In this document: positions 23,755 to 36,634 of the stretch, in pieces | Position numbering within the stretch: the first letter of the stretch is position 1 | How the letters are laid out: every line of letters begins with the position of its first letter | Notes under the pieces: generated by a model | What the model was told of the DNA's origin: nothing | The model's input: the letters and a program-made list of their open reading frames with translations, nothing else | Database searches by the model: none | Translations under genes and position numbers: made by a program | Source of the DNA: Capitulum mitella | Lineage: Eukaryota; Arthropoda; Thecostraca; Pollicipedomorpha; Pollicipedidae | Assembly: GCA_030062745.1 (NCBI GenBank) | Contig: CP099852.1 | Location: 20,420,266 to 20,484,265 of the forward strand | DNA length: 64,000 nt | Reading direction: 5' to 3'

Positions 23755-24976
23755 TTAACCCTATTCCCGGAGGGCTAGACGGTATGGTCGATTCCCGGCA
23801 GGGGGGGGGCGGATTCGGCCCGCCCCCCCCCCTGAGATGTCGAGAACTACACATCCGATTTCATCGCAACAAACGGCAATCGATTTGCCATGACGTGAAC
23901 TACATTTTTATAAGAGAAAATTTTCAAAATTTTGAAATTTGTGAATGCAGGGGGGCAAAAATATCAAAATCAGGGGTATTTTTTGACTTCTTTTAACTCC
24001 GTTGTTTATCGACCGATTTCAATGAAACTTGCATGAATCGACAGATTATGGATAGTGCTTTTACCATGGGTACACTAATCTGAATTTTTGGGAGAATGCA
24101 TGGGCGTTCACAGGGTTTCAAAAATAGGAGGATTAGTTTTCTAACAACTGAATGAACAAAAGAGGCAAAAACACTTTTTGGATTCTTCTAGTCATGTTAT
24201 GCTAAAGAAGTACAAAACGCATCACAATGTTTGTATAATGTTAGCATAGGCGGTGCCAGGGACATAAAAGAGGGGAAACTGTCATGGTCACACGTTCTTC
24301 AAATCAACTTGTGACCTTTGACTTTAAATGACCTCCAGTGACCTTGGGTTTACTTGGAATGATCTCGTGTGCATTTGATATCATCTGTAAACGTTTTCAA
24401 TCATTAGAATTCACTCTACTTCAAAAATTTCATTTTATGGCTATTGCGATATAGGGTACGCGCAGTGACATTTTAGGTCATAGATCCGTGACCCGACCTG
24501 ATGTAAAGCTGAAAGTTGGTACACAAGTAGAGGGCACCGTTCTATGTAATATATATTTCGGGTTAGGCATTTGAAGAAACAACGCCTAAATTGTTTAAAA
24601 AAAACAAATTTTGACTTTTGACCTTGATTTGATCTTGTTAAGTGACCTCAGGTAAACAAAATTACATTTGCATATTGCCCAAGTATTTAGCTATACATCC
24701 ATATGAAGTTTTAAGTTGTATCTTAAAAAACTCTGTTTTTGGCAGACATTTTCCTTTTCCCCTCAACATGGTCAAAAATGGCCTGAGGTGTCTTCCAAAA
24801 ACGTTGCCTGACTCCGCCCCTGAGCAAAATAGAATTTTGAAATTCTGTCACGGCGCGTGGAAGGAAAAGCTAGGAAAAGTTACCAAGTTTCGTGAAGCTG
24901 CTTTAAAAAGCCTGGAATTGGCAAGTAAAAAACCCGATGGGGGCGGATTCAGCCCCCCTGCCGGAAATAGGGTTAA
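23755..24976 (+). mobile_element. piggyBac-like MITE, copy 2 (complete)
   Basis: Begins TTAA-CCCTATTCCCGG and ends in GGAAATAGGG-TTAA. Same body as copies 1, 3 and 4: a subterminal poly-G tract, ATCGATTTGCC, a TGACCTTTGAC cluster, then GGGGGCGGATTC near the end. No coding capacity. The DR1-like motif is present in a slightly altered form at 24312-24324. Confidence 0.85.
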
Positions 24977-25219
24977 AAGCCAAATAATAAGAAAAAAAAT
25001 GTTGGGTTTGGTTCTTTTCATCATGCAATCCTACGAACCTCATCAATTTCCATTTGCTGGAGAGGTTACCTTAGAGGCTTTCCACGCTATTTTCAAAGAA
25101 CATTCTGCTTTGAGTCTGACCAGTCGGGTATTTTTGTGTGGGCTTTATTACGGGTGGGCAGTGGAAAATGAGCCAGTATTTGAAGTTATTCTGCTAGCAC
25201 ATTTATTACCGTATGCACT
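24977..25219. other. Spacer between two MITE copies
   Basis: 243 bases of sequence unlike the MITE separate copies 2 and 3, so they are independent insertions rather than one tandem product. No gene is seen. Confidence 0.5.
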
Positions 25220-26437
25220 TTAACCCTATTCCCGGAGGGCTAGACGGTATGGCCGATTCCCGGCAGGGGGGGGCGGATTCGGCCCCCCCTGAGATCTCGA
25301 GAACTACTCGTCTGATTTCGTCGCAACAAACGGCAATCGATTTGCCGCGACGTGAACTACATTTTTATAAAACAAAATTTTCGAAATTTTGAAATTTGTG
25401 GATACAGGGGGGCAAAAATGTCAAAATGGGGGGTACTTTTGGACCTCTTATAACTCCTTCGTTTATGGACCGATTTCGATGAAACTGGCATCAATCGAGA
25501 GATTATGGATAGGGCTTTTACCATGGGTCCACAAATCTGAAATTTTGAGAAAATTCATGGGCGTTCACAGGGTTTTAAAAATAGGAGGATTAATCTTCCA
25601 ACAACTGAATCAACAAAAAAGGCAAAAACACTTTTTTGGCTTCTGCTAGTCATGCTATGCTAAAGAAGTACAAATCGTATTGCAATGTTGGTATAATGTT
25701 AGCATAGGCGGTGCCAGGGACATGAAAAAGGGGGAACTGTCATGGTCACACGTTCTTCAGACCAACTTGTGACCTTTGACCTTAAATGACCTCCGGTGAC
25801 CTTGGGGTCACCTGGAATGATCTCGTGTGCATTTGATACTATCTGTAAACGTTTTCAATCATCTGAATTCACTCTATTCCAAAAATTTCATTTTATGGCT
25901 ATTGCGATATAAAGTACGCGCACTGACATTTTAGGTCATAGCTCCGTGACACGACCTGATATCAAACTGAAACTTGATACACAAGTAGAGGGTACCTTTC
26001 TACGTCATATATATTCCGAGTTTGGCATTTGAAAAAACGTCGCCGAAATTATAGCGAAAAAAATAAATTTTGACTTTTGACCTTGACCTGACCTTGTAAA
26101 GTGACCTCAGATAAACAAAATTTTGTGTGCACATTTCCTCACTATTTAACTATACATCCATATAAAGTTTTAAGTTCTATGTTAAAAACTCTGTTTTTGG
26201 CAGACATTTTCCTTTTACCCTCAACATGGCCAAAAATGACCTGAGGTTCCTCCCAAAAACATTGCCTGGCTCCGCTCCTGAGCAAAGAACAATTGTGAAA
26301 TTTTGTCACAGCGCGTAGAAAGGATAGCTAGGAAAAGTCACCAAGTTTCGTGAAGCTGCGTCAAAAAGCCTCGAATTGGCAAGCAAAAAACCCGAGGGGG
26401 GGCGGATTCCGCCCCCCCCTGCCGGGAATAGGGTTAA
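25220..26437 (+). mobile_element. piggyBac-like MITE, copy 3 (complete)
   Basis: Begins TTAA-CCCTATTCCCGG and ends CCGGGAATAGGG-TTAA, so the inverted termini are exact over about 12 bases. Same orientation as copy 2. A perfect DR1 (complement of AGGTCAAAGGTCA) is at 25770-25782. Confidence 0.88.
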
Positions 26438-26698
26438 ACTTGAGAAAATGTAGTCGTGGATGTTGCAATCAGTTCATGCCTAGTAGATCCTCTGGTTAAC
26501 CCAATGGATGGATGGATCCCCATCCCTACTTTATCGGTAGCACGCACGCGCATGGGCACGCGCACCAGCATTTCGCTCGGCATTTCTCAGGGCCTATTTT
26601 AAGGAAAAATGACTGCGGGGGCAATGCTGCGAACGAGACGCATTGACTGAGACCACCCCACCGGGCATTTGTGTTCTCCATATGGAATTTTGTCCACT

Positions 26699-26726
26699 TC
26701 ATATATATATATATATTCCTAGGGAA

Positions 26727-26771
<45 letters not shown>

Positions 26772-26782
26772 TTTCCTGAGGA

Positions 26783-26816
<34 letters not shown>
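26699..26816. repeat. (TA)n microsatellite, twice interrupted
   Basis: Three TA runs separated by TTCCTAGGGAAAGGAC and GCTTTCCTGAGGAAG. Frames of IYIYIY type across it are artefacts. Confidence 0.95.
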
Positions 26817-26818
<2 letters not shown>

Positions 26819-27319
26819 GGCGAATTACGATGAACACTTCCTCAGCACTCTGTCATTAACTGATATGTCTTTTGGAGGAAATCATATGTGCAAAATATGG
26901 CCTTGGTCCAGCATTCTTAAGCACTCTCACACGAAGACTGTATGTCGTTTGTGTTGGATTTTATTTTATTTCGATGAAATTCGCGCCGGCTTTTGTGCAT
27001 TCCGAGCCTATTAAATTCAAAGAACACCATTTCATTTATCCCCAGCAAGAACTCATTCTCCATGGACTTGTGATCCCTGGGAGATTCGCTCAGGGAGAGA
27101 TGTGTCTGAAATGCCCCCAAACGTGTTTTGTGCTTCAGTTTTTTAAACCAAGCGCACGATATGCATAAAATGCACATCATGGCACTCCTTTTGACACACT
27201 GGATCGAAAGACACTTCGCATTATGTCTCAGGTCATAGGCCACTGGCCCTGTCGGCAGCAGTGTGGCTTAGGTGGGAATGATACTTCAGTCCTCTTAGTG
27301 GTCTCGGGGTTCTGGCGAC

Positions 27320-29441
27320 GATGCTATTCGACGACTTGCAGCAGGTACTGCTTTTGCCTTTCATCCTTCGTCAGTACCTTGTTGTATACTTGGATAAGAG
27401 CCACAGCTCGTTCGGCGAAGTCGCTAACTACCGTGATCCCGCACAGGACTTCCTTAGCGTCCGTGAAGCCAGGGGCCGTCTCCCAATCAGCGGGATCGGC
27501 GGCAAGGAAGTCCATGTTGATGCCGTAGGCTTTCAGGTTGGCCACCGACTTTGCGGTAATGAAGTCGACGATGATCTTCCTGGGACGAGAACCTCCTTTT
27601 CTGCGAGATCCACCTGCGCTCTCTGGGAGGACTCTCCGATCCCTGTTCCTGGAGTGCCGCGATCATCCTCGTCTTCATCTCACACGGCACGCCTTCGTCG
27701 AAGAACGACACACCAGCCAGTTCTTCGCTGGGGCACCATAATAGGTCAGTGTTATAATAAATCATGTGTCGATTATAATGTCATAATAGATAATAGGTGA
27801 TCGGCAAACTCCTTGGAGATCCCCTTCGAAATTTCAGCACTCACATCAGGCTTTGCAGAACGGCCAGGTCGTGCACGGAAGCGTTGACCGCCGATGAAGA
27901 GCAGAACCATGCACTGACGTACAAAACAACCATGAAAGAGACGAAGCACTTGAGTGCTCCCAATTCACTGAGAGTCACGGAGAACTGATGGCAAAGCAAG
28001 ATCTTGATCCCGCAGATTATGCGCCCCATCCATCTGACGCGATGGAACCATCTATCTGGCACGTTGGAGAGCACCTGGCTGAGGAACTTGATTCCCCGTG
28101 GAGGCTCTTGACCAAAGGGGATAATCGAGATCTCAAAGAACCAACGATAATCATCGCTAGGCTGGATTTCGGCGAGCTTCTCACGGCAGCAGGCGACGAA
28201 ACGATCATTGGAAGAGAAAAACGTCTCGGCCACTGCTGGCCAGGTCTTCATACACCATAGGTTCAAACTTGTTCCAATCAATGAGCCTCCATCTCTTTTT
28301 GAAGCTCTTGAACAAGGAGATCGCGGTCCCGAGGACGGACCGAAGAGCGTGGAGAAAGCCGCCTCTGCCACCAGTTCGACGATATGATGACGACAAGCAA
28401 AGTGAATAGGCCGTCACTCAAGCTTCTGTTGAAGAAGAGTGTTTGCTCCTACAACTTGTCCAGTATTGCTGGAGGTGGTGTCGAAGCTCATGCCGACGAC
28501 CTTGTCCGAAACCTCCCAGTCTTCCAGACAAAGCGCGACAACGTCGGCTGGCGTTGCTCCGGCTCTACTTGCAACTTCCGAACACCGAAGAGCTTGGCGG
28601 CACTTCTTGGACCGGTTACAATGACAGAGTCGATCCACCTTTTCCTTTCCATCGTCAGTAACAGTTTGCCGTCCCAGTGGACCACCAGGTTGGGTGACGC
28701 GGAGAAAGAATGCTGGATTTCGTCCGCAATGGCTTTCCTCTGCGATCTACGTGCGCGCCTGCCCGAGCTTCTGTGATCGCCAGTTCAGAGGAGTCGTGGC
28801 CGAGAACCGAAACCGTCGCCGATAGGAAGTGAACTGTAGAGCGATCATTGAGCTTGGTCCGATCGAGGGCTGCTGCCTGACCAGGAGTGGCGATGTTCTT
28901 GGCTCTCCTGCAGGGCCGCTTCGAAGGCATGGCCAAGGGCTGCGGGTCATCCTGATCTGTCAGTTGTGTGTTGTCGGTAGGCGAGTATTCCAGCTGGGCA
29001 GTTGCCTCATGCTCGGTCTGCTGTTTAATCTAACGGCGGGCCCTTTAAAGCTTCGGCCTACTGTTGTTGAAGAGCTCGCTCCTCCTTCTGAGAAGGGAAC
29101 TTATCGAATACCACCATGACGCCTCGGCGACCTGGCTCCCTTTGGGCCTGAAGAATGTCTTTATCCTCTTGGTTTTCATGATCTTAATGGTGCCGACAAG
29201 GGCAAGGTCAAAAAGATTGTTAAGGTTGTCCCTAAATCCATTCTTCTTGTCAATTTCCGGGGTGAACCTCCACAATTTGCCTTTGGTACTGGTCAAGCTT
29301 CCTGTTGAGCTTCTTTATCACGTTCCGCTCCGGTGCAGTGGCACGGTGGGACTGAAAATATTGCTGCAGCACTTCTCCCCGCGATGGCAGTTCTGAGCAC
29401 CGCTCAACCAAAAGTCTGCTTTTTTCTCGTGGTGCAGCCAT
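27320..29441 (-). pseudogene. Multicopy transposase-like protein (FDTTSSNTG family), broken
   Basis: Reading down the minus strand, segments in several frames keep the order of an intronless ~700-codon protein. An N-terminal part lies at 29441-29045. Then come TPGQAAALDRTKLNDRSTVHFL with a VLGHDSSELAI end (near 28.8 kb), VVHWDGKLL (28.68 kb), MSFDTTSSNTGQVVGA (28.45 kb), EAAFSTLFGPSSGP (28.37 kb) and a C-terminal DFAERAVALIQVYNKVLTKD stretch (27.4 kb). I recall this layout from a lineage-expanded family in aphids, Hydra and ticks whose role is not established but whose copy number suggests a mobile element. At least several frame changes separate the blocks. No terminal repeats or target duplication were found. 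Confidence 0.55.
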
Positions 29442-29449
29442 AGTGGCAC

Positions 29450-30640
29450 AGACTTCCGTTATAAAAGGTACTTTCTACATTGACGCAGGTGGTCCTTAAA
29501 TATCCTGACGTCTAAGAACGCGCGGGAAATTGCCAGACCGGCACCGTGGGTTACCGTGGCATGGCAAGGCGTGGTACTTCAAATATATAAGTCACAGTCT
29601 GCAAACGATGGCCAGAATATTGGCGAGATGTTGCGGCAGCTTCGATTCTTCCCTAAATGAGACAGTTAGTTGCCTGTCCGGGATAGTTTCTGTTGATCTA
29701 ATCTATCCCCAAAATACATTTTCTCACCGAATTTTGGCCATATGTTTTTCAACACTGCGCAGGAGTGTAAAAGCTGTCCCAACACAGGCAGAACAAACTT
29801 CTCCATTTCCAGGTTATCGGCCCCAAAATAAAAAAGTCACCTCAGATTGAAATATTCGCCTTAGGCCCGCCTCAGTGAGATATCATCAACATTCGTCATT
29901 ATCTGCAGTCTGGGCCATGCCATGTTCGTTAGGCAGATGACGCATGCTCATGGGATGCTCAAACCCATGCACCAGGAGCAGCAAGTTTGACGGTTTTAAT
30001 ATATGACTGATTAATTTTCCGTTTTCCTCGCGTAAAACTCGGGTTTAACCGCCTAGTTCAATGAAGTTCTACCAATCAGGTACTGGGATTTTAGCAGGGT
30101 TTTCGGATCAGGATGATTGGTGATGACTACAGCACTGCTGGACTGTTACCGCATTTATATAAACCTTATCTCACCATAGCAAAACCGCCCTGCGCACCAG
30201 CTCGCCCTTCAGTTTTCTTGCGCTTGAACTCATCAAAGATGGTTAACATCATTTTTAACGTGCTTACGATGCAATGAAACGCCTTGGCCGCCCACCAGAC
30301 AATCGCGGCATCGGGTGCCGGCGTACTAATTACGGAACACGCTCGCCAGCGGTCACTAGGTGTGCCTGCAATACGTATTATAAAGTGATGCTTCTAAGTG
30401 TGCTCCCACATTACTCAGTGATTCAACACATCCTTCGTTGATAAGATGCTGCTTTGCGAGCGCAGCGCTTTATGGAATACCTTCCTGGTTACGCTAGTAC
30501 ACCTGGCTGTTTTTTCTTTGCATGGGCAAAGGATCTTGACTGGGGGGGCAAAGTGTCCGACTGGGGGGGCATTTGCCCCCCCAGTTAACATGTTAAAATA
30601 GGCCCTGGCATTTCTGGATCCAGAGCAGCGATCACCTGGC
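29450..30640. other. Intergenic stretch
   Basis: No gene is supported. Near 30540-30590 two GGGGGGGC tracts and a CCCCCCC tract (GACTGGGGGGGCA and TTTGCCCCCCC) look like the end of a short inverted-repeat element. Confidence 0.4.
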
Positions 30641-30649
30641 GTATCCTGA

Positions 30650-31360
30650 GCTTCAGGGCGAAGTGGGATGTTGTATACCAGCTTCCCTGATACACCCTCT
30701 GTTTAATGATGCCCTAGACGTCTTTAACAGGACGTAGCTGGGGCACACAGGGGAATTGGTGTCACGCGTTGCATACGACACTCGGGCCTTTTCCGGCAAC
30801 TCGAGAGTTTTCTTTGCATAATGAGCGCTAGCCAAGTCTGGCCAAAACAGCATATCCCTGTTGGGATAGTTCTCATTCAAAAATGGGACGAGCACATTTC
30901 TTATGCATCTCGCACGGTACACGGTGCGAGATGCATAAGAAAAGGTGGTTTTTCTTATGCCGTCAACATTAACCGTGCTCGGCATAATTGGACATGTCAT
31001 ACCTCTTGGAGAGATGGCAAGCCACACGAGAAGTTTTATGTGGGAACTTGCTTTCTGGCCTCAGTTGTACTTGTGCTGGACAATCTCCACCAGGTCCAAC
31101 ATATTATCCAAGGTTTCCTGGCATATGGCTTCCGTGGTAGGCGAAGTAAGTTACGTCGTCCATGACGATGTCGCATTCTTCTCGATTTGACATGCATCCG
31201 AGCGACAGTTTCCGGATGTTGATCTTTTGGGTGACTTCTTGTTTTTGGATGACCTGGGGCGCCTTCTTGCTTTTTTGATAATGACCCTTGTTTGCTGCCA
31301 CGATTCTTCTCACGTACGCTCTCGAGATCCCAAACCTACCAGCCAAAACGCACACCCTCG
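30650..31360 (-). pseudogene. Tc1/mariner transposase relic
   Basis: The upper part (31360-31104) gives FGISRAYVRRIVAA, a helix-turn-helix like those in mariner N-termini, and ECDIVMDDVTYFAYHGS, which contains the first catalytic Asp region. The lower part (31027-30653) gives VWLAISPRG-like and FWPDLASAHYAK, the second catalytic Asp region. The third catalytic region (RPIExFW) is lost in a shifted frame. An 18-19 bp perfect hairpin at 30897-30942 duplicates and inverts part of the coding sequence. Not functional. Confidence 0.7.
30897..30942. repeat. Perfect 19-bp-arm hairpin in mariner relic
   Basis: Arms 30897-30915 and 30924-30942 are exact complements around GGTACACG. A third partial copy of TTCTTATGC follows at about 30952. 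Confidence 0.92.
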
Positions 31361-31750
31361 TCTTCCAATCGCAGCTCCAATTGTGCAGTGGGGGATTATG
31401 TTTTCGTTAAGACATTTTTCATCACAAACGACATCATTTTCCGCATTTACCAGTTGCTAATTTGAGACACATTGCAAAATCAGCCAAAGGTACAACATGG
31501 AGGCATGAAAATACAAATCACGAGACAAAGAACATGCGTATTGCGTGACAGAACCGTGGAAAGGTTATCAGTGAAGTCCGCAGGTAGGTGAGAGAAGGAA
31601 AAAGGAGGAAAACGGGAAATAGTGAAGAGTTCTTATGATTATAACTACCCCTCCCCCACACTCACAGTTTCCTTTTCCTATTGTACCCTGAGTGTCAGTG
31701 CTTCCCCTCCTACAGCTGCAGGAGGCCTCCGGCATTAATTTGGGCATTGA

Positions 31751-32561
31751 TTAACCCTATTCCCGGAGGGCTAGACGGTATGGTCGATTCCCGGCAGGGG
31801 GGACGGATTCGGCCCCCCCTGAGATCTCGAGAACTACAGATCCGATTTCATCGCAACAAACGGCAATCGATTTGCCATCACGTGAACTGCCTTTTTATAA
31901 CAAGAAATTTTCAAAATTTTGAGATTTGTGGATACAGGGGGGCAAAAATGTCAAAAGGGGGGTGCTTTTGGACTTTTTATAACTCCGTTGTTTATCGACC
32001 GATTTCAGTGAAACTCGCATGAATCGACAGATTATGGATAGGGCTTTTACCATGGGTACTAAAATCTGGAATTTTGAGAGAATTCATGGGCGTTCACAGG
32101 GTTTCAAAAATAGGAGGATTAGCTTTCTAACAAGTAAATGAACAAAAGAAGCAAAACACTTTGGGTTTCTCCTAGTCATGTTATGCTAAAGAAGTACAAA
32201 TCGATTCACAATGTTTGTCTAATGTTATCATAGGCGGTGTCACGGACATGAAAAAGGGGGAACTGTTATGGTCACACGTTCTTCAGATCAACTTGTGACC
32301 TTTGACCTTAAATGACCTCCAGCGACCTTGGGGTCACCTGGAATGGTCTCACGTGCATTTGATATTTCTGTAAACGTTTTCAATCATTTGAATTCACTCT
32401 ATTTCAAAAATTTCATTCTATGGTTATTGCGATATAGGGTACGCGCACGGACATTTTAGGTCATAGCTCCGTGACCCGATCTGATATAAAGCTGAAAGTT
32501 GGTACACAAGTAGAGGGCACCGTTCTATGTAATATATTTCGGGTTAGGCATTTGAAGAAAC
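31751..32561 (+). mobile_element. piggyBac-like MITE, copy 4 (3' truncated)
   Basis: Starts TTAA-CCCTATTCCCGG and follows copies 2 and 3 to GGCATTTGAAGAAAC, where it stops matching. The last ~400 bases and right terminus are absent. A perfect DR1 is at 32296-32308. Confidence 0.85.
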
Positions 32562-33339
32562 TATCTCCAATTCATGTCACGTCGTTCCTGATGAGGTATT
32601 GGCAAAGGCGCGCATGTGCATTTTTGTCGTTGCCTGTTCCTGAACCTGTCCCCAATGTATAGGCAAATTTAGGAGACGCGAGTAGTGTAGAAATTTGGCT
32701 GGACGGTCATACCCGCGTCTAGACGGACAAGGGGAAGTGGGGGAGGTGAAAGGCCGGCGACGCGTCGCATGGTCTGGACTGCCGGTGCGCTTCCGAGGCG
32801 GGGCGGCCCTGGCAGGACGGGGCATTGATAAATGATGTTTACAAAGGTGACAAGGAATCCGGATAGACAGGGCCGCATGAGCAGCTGACGAGTTCGTGGT
32901 CACTGTCTGGGAAGGGGCGCCGGACGGTCGATAGGGGCCGACGTTTGGGTACCTTGGATGGGACGCAGGCGAGCAGCTATGAAAAATATGGGGGGCCAGA
33001 TGATTTTTTTTTAACTTTCAGCCGGTCATTACCTGGTCTGCCCAGGTCATTACAACGATTGAACAATGAATATTTGCATGGCTGTCCCGTAGATTTCCAA
33101 ACAAATGAAAGAGATGTCAGCTTGGTCTTTAAAATGTCGTAAAAACACCCAGTCTAAGGGGGAGGGGGCTAAGCCCTTTCCCCTTGGCTGCGCTATTGGT
33201 GGGGAGCACCATAGGTCTTATAAAGTCTCTGCCAAGGTCTCAGGCTCTTCATTGTACTTGCTCATTGACATCGCATGGATGAAATTACAAAGTGGTTTGT
33301 CTCCGCTTATATCCATTCAGCTGCAAGTTAAATGACAAT

Positions 33340-33720
33340 GCAGTGGTATTCCCGGACACGCAGCCTCTTCGGCCACCGTAAGCCGCACGTTCCATGCACT
33401 AAGAACACGAACATCATCATAAAGCTGCACGACAACGTGGGTTGTACTTCGCACGGAGATTATGCTACGACATTCCCTGAAAGGTGTCGTAACGTCGTCG
33501 TTGTCTTATCTGTTTTCTGTGTTTACATACATCAATCACGTGTTAAACGACACGATTCTCGGACCTGCAGTCTCTTCGGTCAACGTAGTCCACACGTGCC
33601 AGGCATGTAGTACGTGAACGTCGTCGTAAAATTGCGTGGTAAGATGCGTTTTACGTTGTACCGCGTCTGACGACATTCGCTGAGAAGTGTCATCACGTCG
33701 TCATGACGTGCCTAGAACGT
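33340..33720. repeat. Diverged direct repeat, two copies
   Basis: About 33344-33515 and 33552-33710 align with many differences: both run CGGACnnGCAGnCTCTTCGG, then ACGT-rich words, then CGACATTC-CTGA-AG-TGTC. No coding potential is seen. Confidence 0.6.
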
Positions 33721-35066
33721 ACGTGAAGATACAACGAGAACACGACGTCGTGACAATGTTGCACCAACGTAGGACGTTTGCTGGGAGGACGGAGGAAATC
33801 TGTGGCATATTTCGTGTCATCTCTTGTCCATTTAAACAAGTGTGAATTAAATATGTGTGACAAATTTTTTCCACAAAATTTGACGAGCTTTCCATCGGCG
33901 TCATTCTCACCTCCATTGCTCTCCCCAACCGGAACTCATAGGAGGGGAAGTTCTCGAACTCATGGGAGGAGTTCTCGAGACCCCTGCCCGCAGTAAGCCA
34001 AGGGCTATTCGATCAGGAAAAGGATGAGTTAACATCATGCCTATTTTCTGTGGCTCACGTTTCGCCCCCACTTTTTATGGAAGATTCCGTTGTCCAATTT
34101 TCTTCTTGATTGGTCAGAAAAAAGGAAAATTTAAGCTTAGTGCTCATCTGATTTTGCAACTGCCCGACTTTGTACAATCCAAGCCAAAGTTGCTGTTTTC
34201 GGAGAACGTGTTCCAAAAAGTAAAAACAAACCATTTTTCCCAAAAACGCTGCACTGGTCCAACGGACACAGAGCAGATACGGCGGCCGTAGGACGGCATA
34301 TCGTCAAATGGCTGTCACGCATCAAAAACCAGGACGGTCGAAGAATGCAGCCGCTGCTCGCCAAGCGTGTTCAGTCGGCGACAGCAGAGCCAGCAGTGTG
34401 CAGGCGACAGCGGAGCCGGCCGCACGCTATACCGCGGCCGGCCTGTCCAGAGCGCTGAAGCAGGCACCGCCAGCAATTTAGGGGCTTTAAGCATGAACTA
34501 AAGCATGAAGTGATGTTCGAGGACTGCTACAATGGCCGAGGGAGAGTGCGCCTTCATCTGTCGCTTCAGTTTGCTCAGCTGCAGCTTCAATACTCAGCAA
34601 AACAATTGTCTTTTTAGCTGGTGTTTAGCTGTGTGTGCGAGTGAAAGTGCATGTCCGCTAGTTATGCATCTCTGAGCAAGACAATATGCTTGCTGGTTGC
34701 AATGCACATCGTGTTTTCATAGTTAATATCGTTTCAAGAACACAAGTTATGTATAATAATGCACGAGTAATGTATGCATACATAAATGTACTTGGGCTGT
34801 AGCCAGGGTCCGCGTGATCGGACCCCAGCAACAAGTTATTTTTTAGGCGTAAAGCCACATTTAAACTCGGGTTAAACCAAGTAACGCTCTGTGGATTCCC
34901 ACAGACAGCCTGCGCGGGCCCACGGTCAGCGGTCCATTCGATTGGGTGTCCGCTCCCAGGTTGGGATATCCAGAGTAAGGTGGGTTTGCCTATGCATATC
35001 TCGCTCGGGTCCACACTTTTTCTGCTGAGTTAAGCCATACTTCTGCCCGAGATAACTGCGGCAAGC

Positions 35067-35102
35067 CCGCGCAGTGCTTGTGCATGCACGGGCACTGCGC
35101 GG
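35067..35102. repeat. Hairpin with palindromic loop
   Basis: Arms CCGCGCAGTGC (35067-35077) and its complement (35092-35102) enclose GTGCATGCAC (35080-35089), itself a perfect palindrome. Confidence 0.8.
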
Positions 35103-36634
35103 ATGAACTGTGACTCCGTTTGGGAGTCAACATGGTGTATTGTGTCAGGCGCCGAACAGAGCCACAACGCGACCAAGCAGGCTGCGCGGGTTAACCCTAT
35201 CCCGGCCCATGTGGCGGCACACCAAAATTATTGGCTGGGACCGCTCTGCCAGTCTGCCGAATTGTCGATGCTTTGAAAACTGACTGTTACCACAATCCCT
35301 CCTTCCGCCTTCGTTGTCCAGGTTGCGTCGAGGCGGAAACTTGTGGCTGGAATGGCTGTTTAAGAGGGAAGCCATGGATGGCAGTCCCATGGGGATATGG
35401 GGAGGGAGGGTGGAGGGGGTTCGGAACCCTCCGCATTATTCAGGAATTTTAAAATGAGGCCTTTGGCAGTGTCTTGAAAGAAACTGTCGGAAGTCACATG
35501 GGAACCCGCCCAATAATTTTTGACAATCTCCAGCTATGTACACAGCATACATGATTGCCCGAGTAAAATGTAAATGTAGTATTCTTCCCTTTGTAAGTCT
35601 TACGCCACCGCTAAAATTTCCACTGTTGTGAAAATTTTGATTTTGTTTTGATTTGGCGCGGCCAATCAAAACAATATCGAGTCGGACGTTCTCGCCCACG
35701 CAGCGCGACAGCGACGGAGCTCGTGCGGTGTCAGGCCCAGGCCTTGTTATTTCCGCTGTCTTGTACTCTACTGGTTCCAAAGTTTATCGGTGCATGCGCC
35801 ATTCTGCGGCCGAAAGCTGTACTAAAACGTCCCGCGTAGGCTTGAACACGAAGCCGCAATTCTGCGCTGCGACATCCACGATTGAACTGTCCCCTATATG
35901 TGCGTAGTGCCCTCTTCCCTCTCACTGCTCCAGTCAGACTGCCATCGCAGACTAAAGTTCATGACAGTCGCAAATGATATTCCCTTTATCACGCTCGCCG
36001 CGCATTCATTTCATTTTTTATCAACAGTTCCGAATTTCCATCGCACTTTCAGCAAGAAAAGGCTGAACGAATGGAAGTGAAATGGAGAAAAAAACGGTCT
36101 TCCGCATTGACTAGTAATGTGCTATTTTTTGCCTGGCTTTTCGTCCCGTACGAGACAGGAATATATTCGCAGACCTCAAACTGTAGATGTCAGTATTTTA
36201 TCAGCACCTTCCCAGCCAGCGTGCTGGCGTGCAATTGCAAAGTTCATCAAGATGGCACTTTGTTAGTCAAAACCAGCACTTCCCATCTCCAAGAAACAAA
36301 GAACTGTCGATCCTTGAGGGCTGACGTTGATCTGTCTTGTAAAGACACTTCGTGCTTCGAGATCGTGCTAGTTGTCGAGGCGGTGGGTATCTCAATCGCT
36401 TCAGGCGATTATTTTGGCGAAGTTGTAATGTTTACAAGGCACAAAACGCCTTGGATCGGACCATGTTTTTACTGCGCATCTTTTGGTGCCAATATGGCTC
36501 GGCAACTACGCGGATTTCTGAAGTTATGAGAAATGAGAAGCCTGCGCCTAGAATACCCAGACATCTGCCCGCCCCCACGGGTGACGCTGCCTGCCGCTCA
36601 CCTTCCGTTTGCCGGCGTTCGGGCTCGGCACCAC

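Noticed and set aside
34658..35014. 118-codon minus-strand frame containing NPSLNVALRLKNNLLLGSDH
   Set aside because: The segment has the feel of a dispersed repeat translated by chance; no start context, introns or domain support a gene.
36071..36529. 152-codon plus-strand frame with an N-terminal hydrophobic stretch
   Set aside because: No family, no splice context, and it sits in the 3' flank of the minus-strand FEN1 pseudogene; length alone is insufficient in a 64 kb window.
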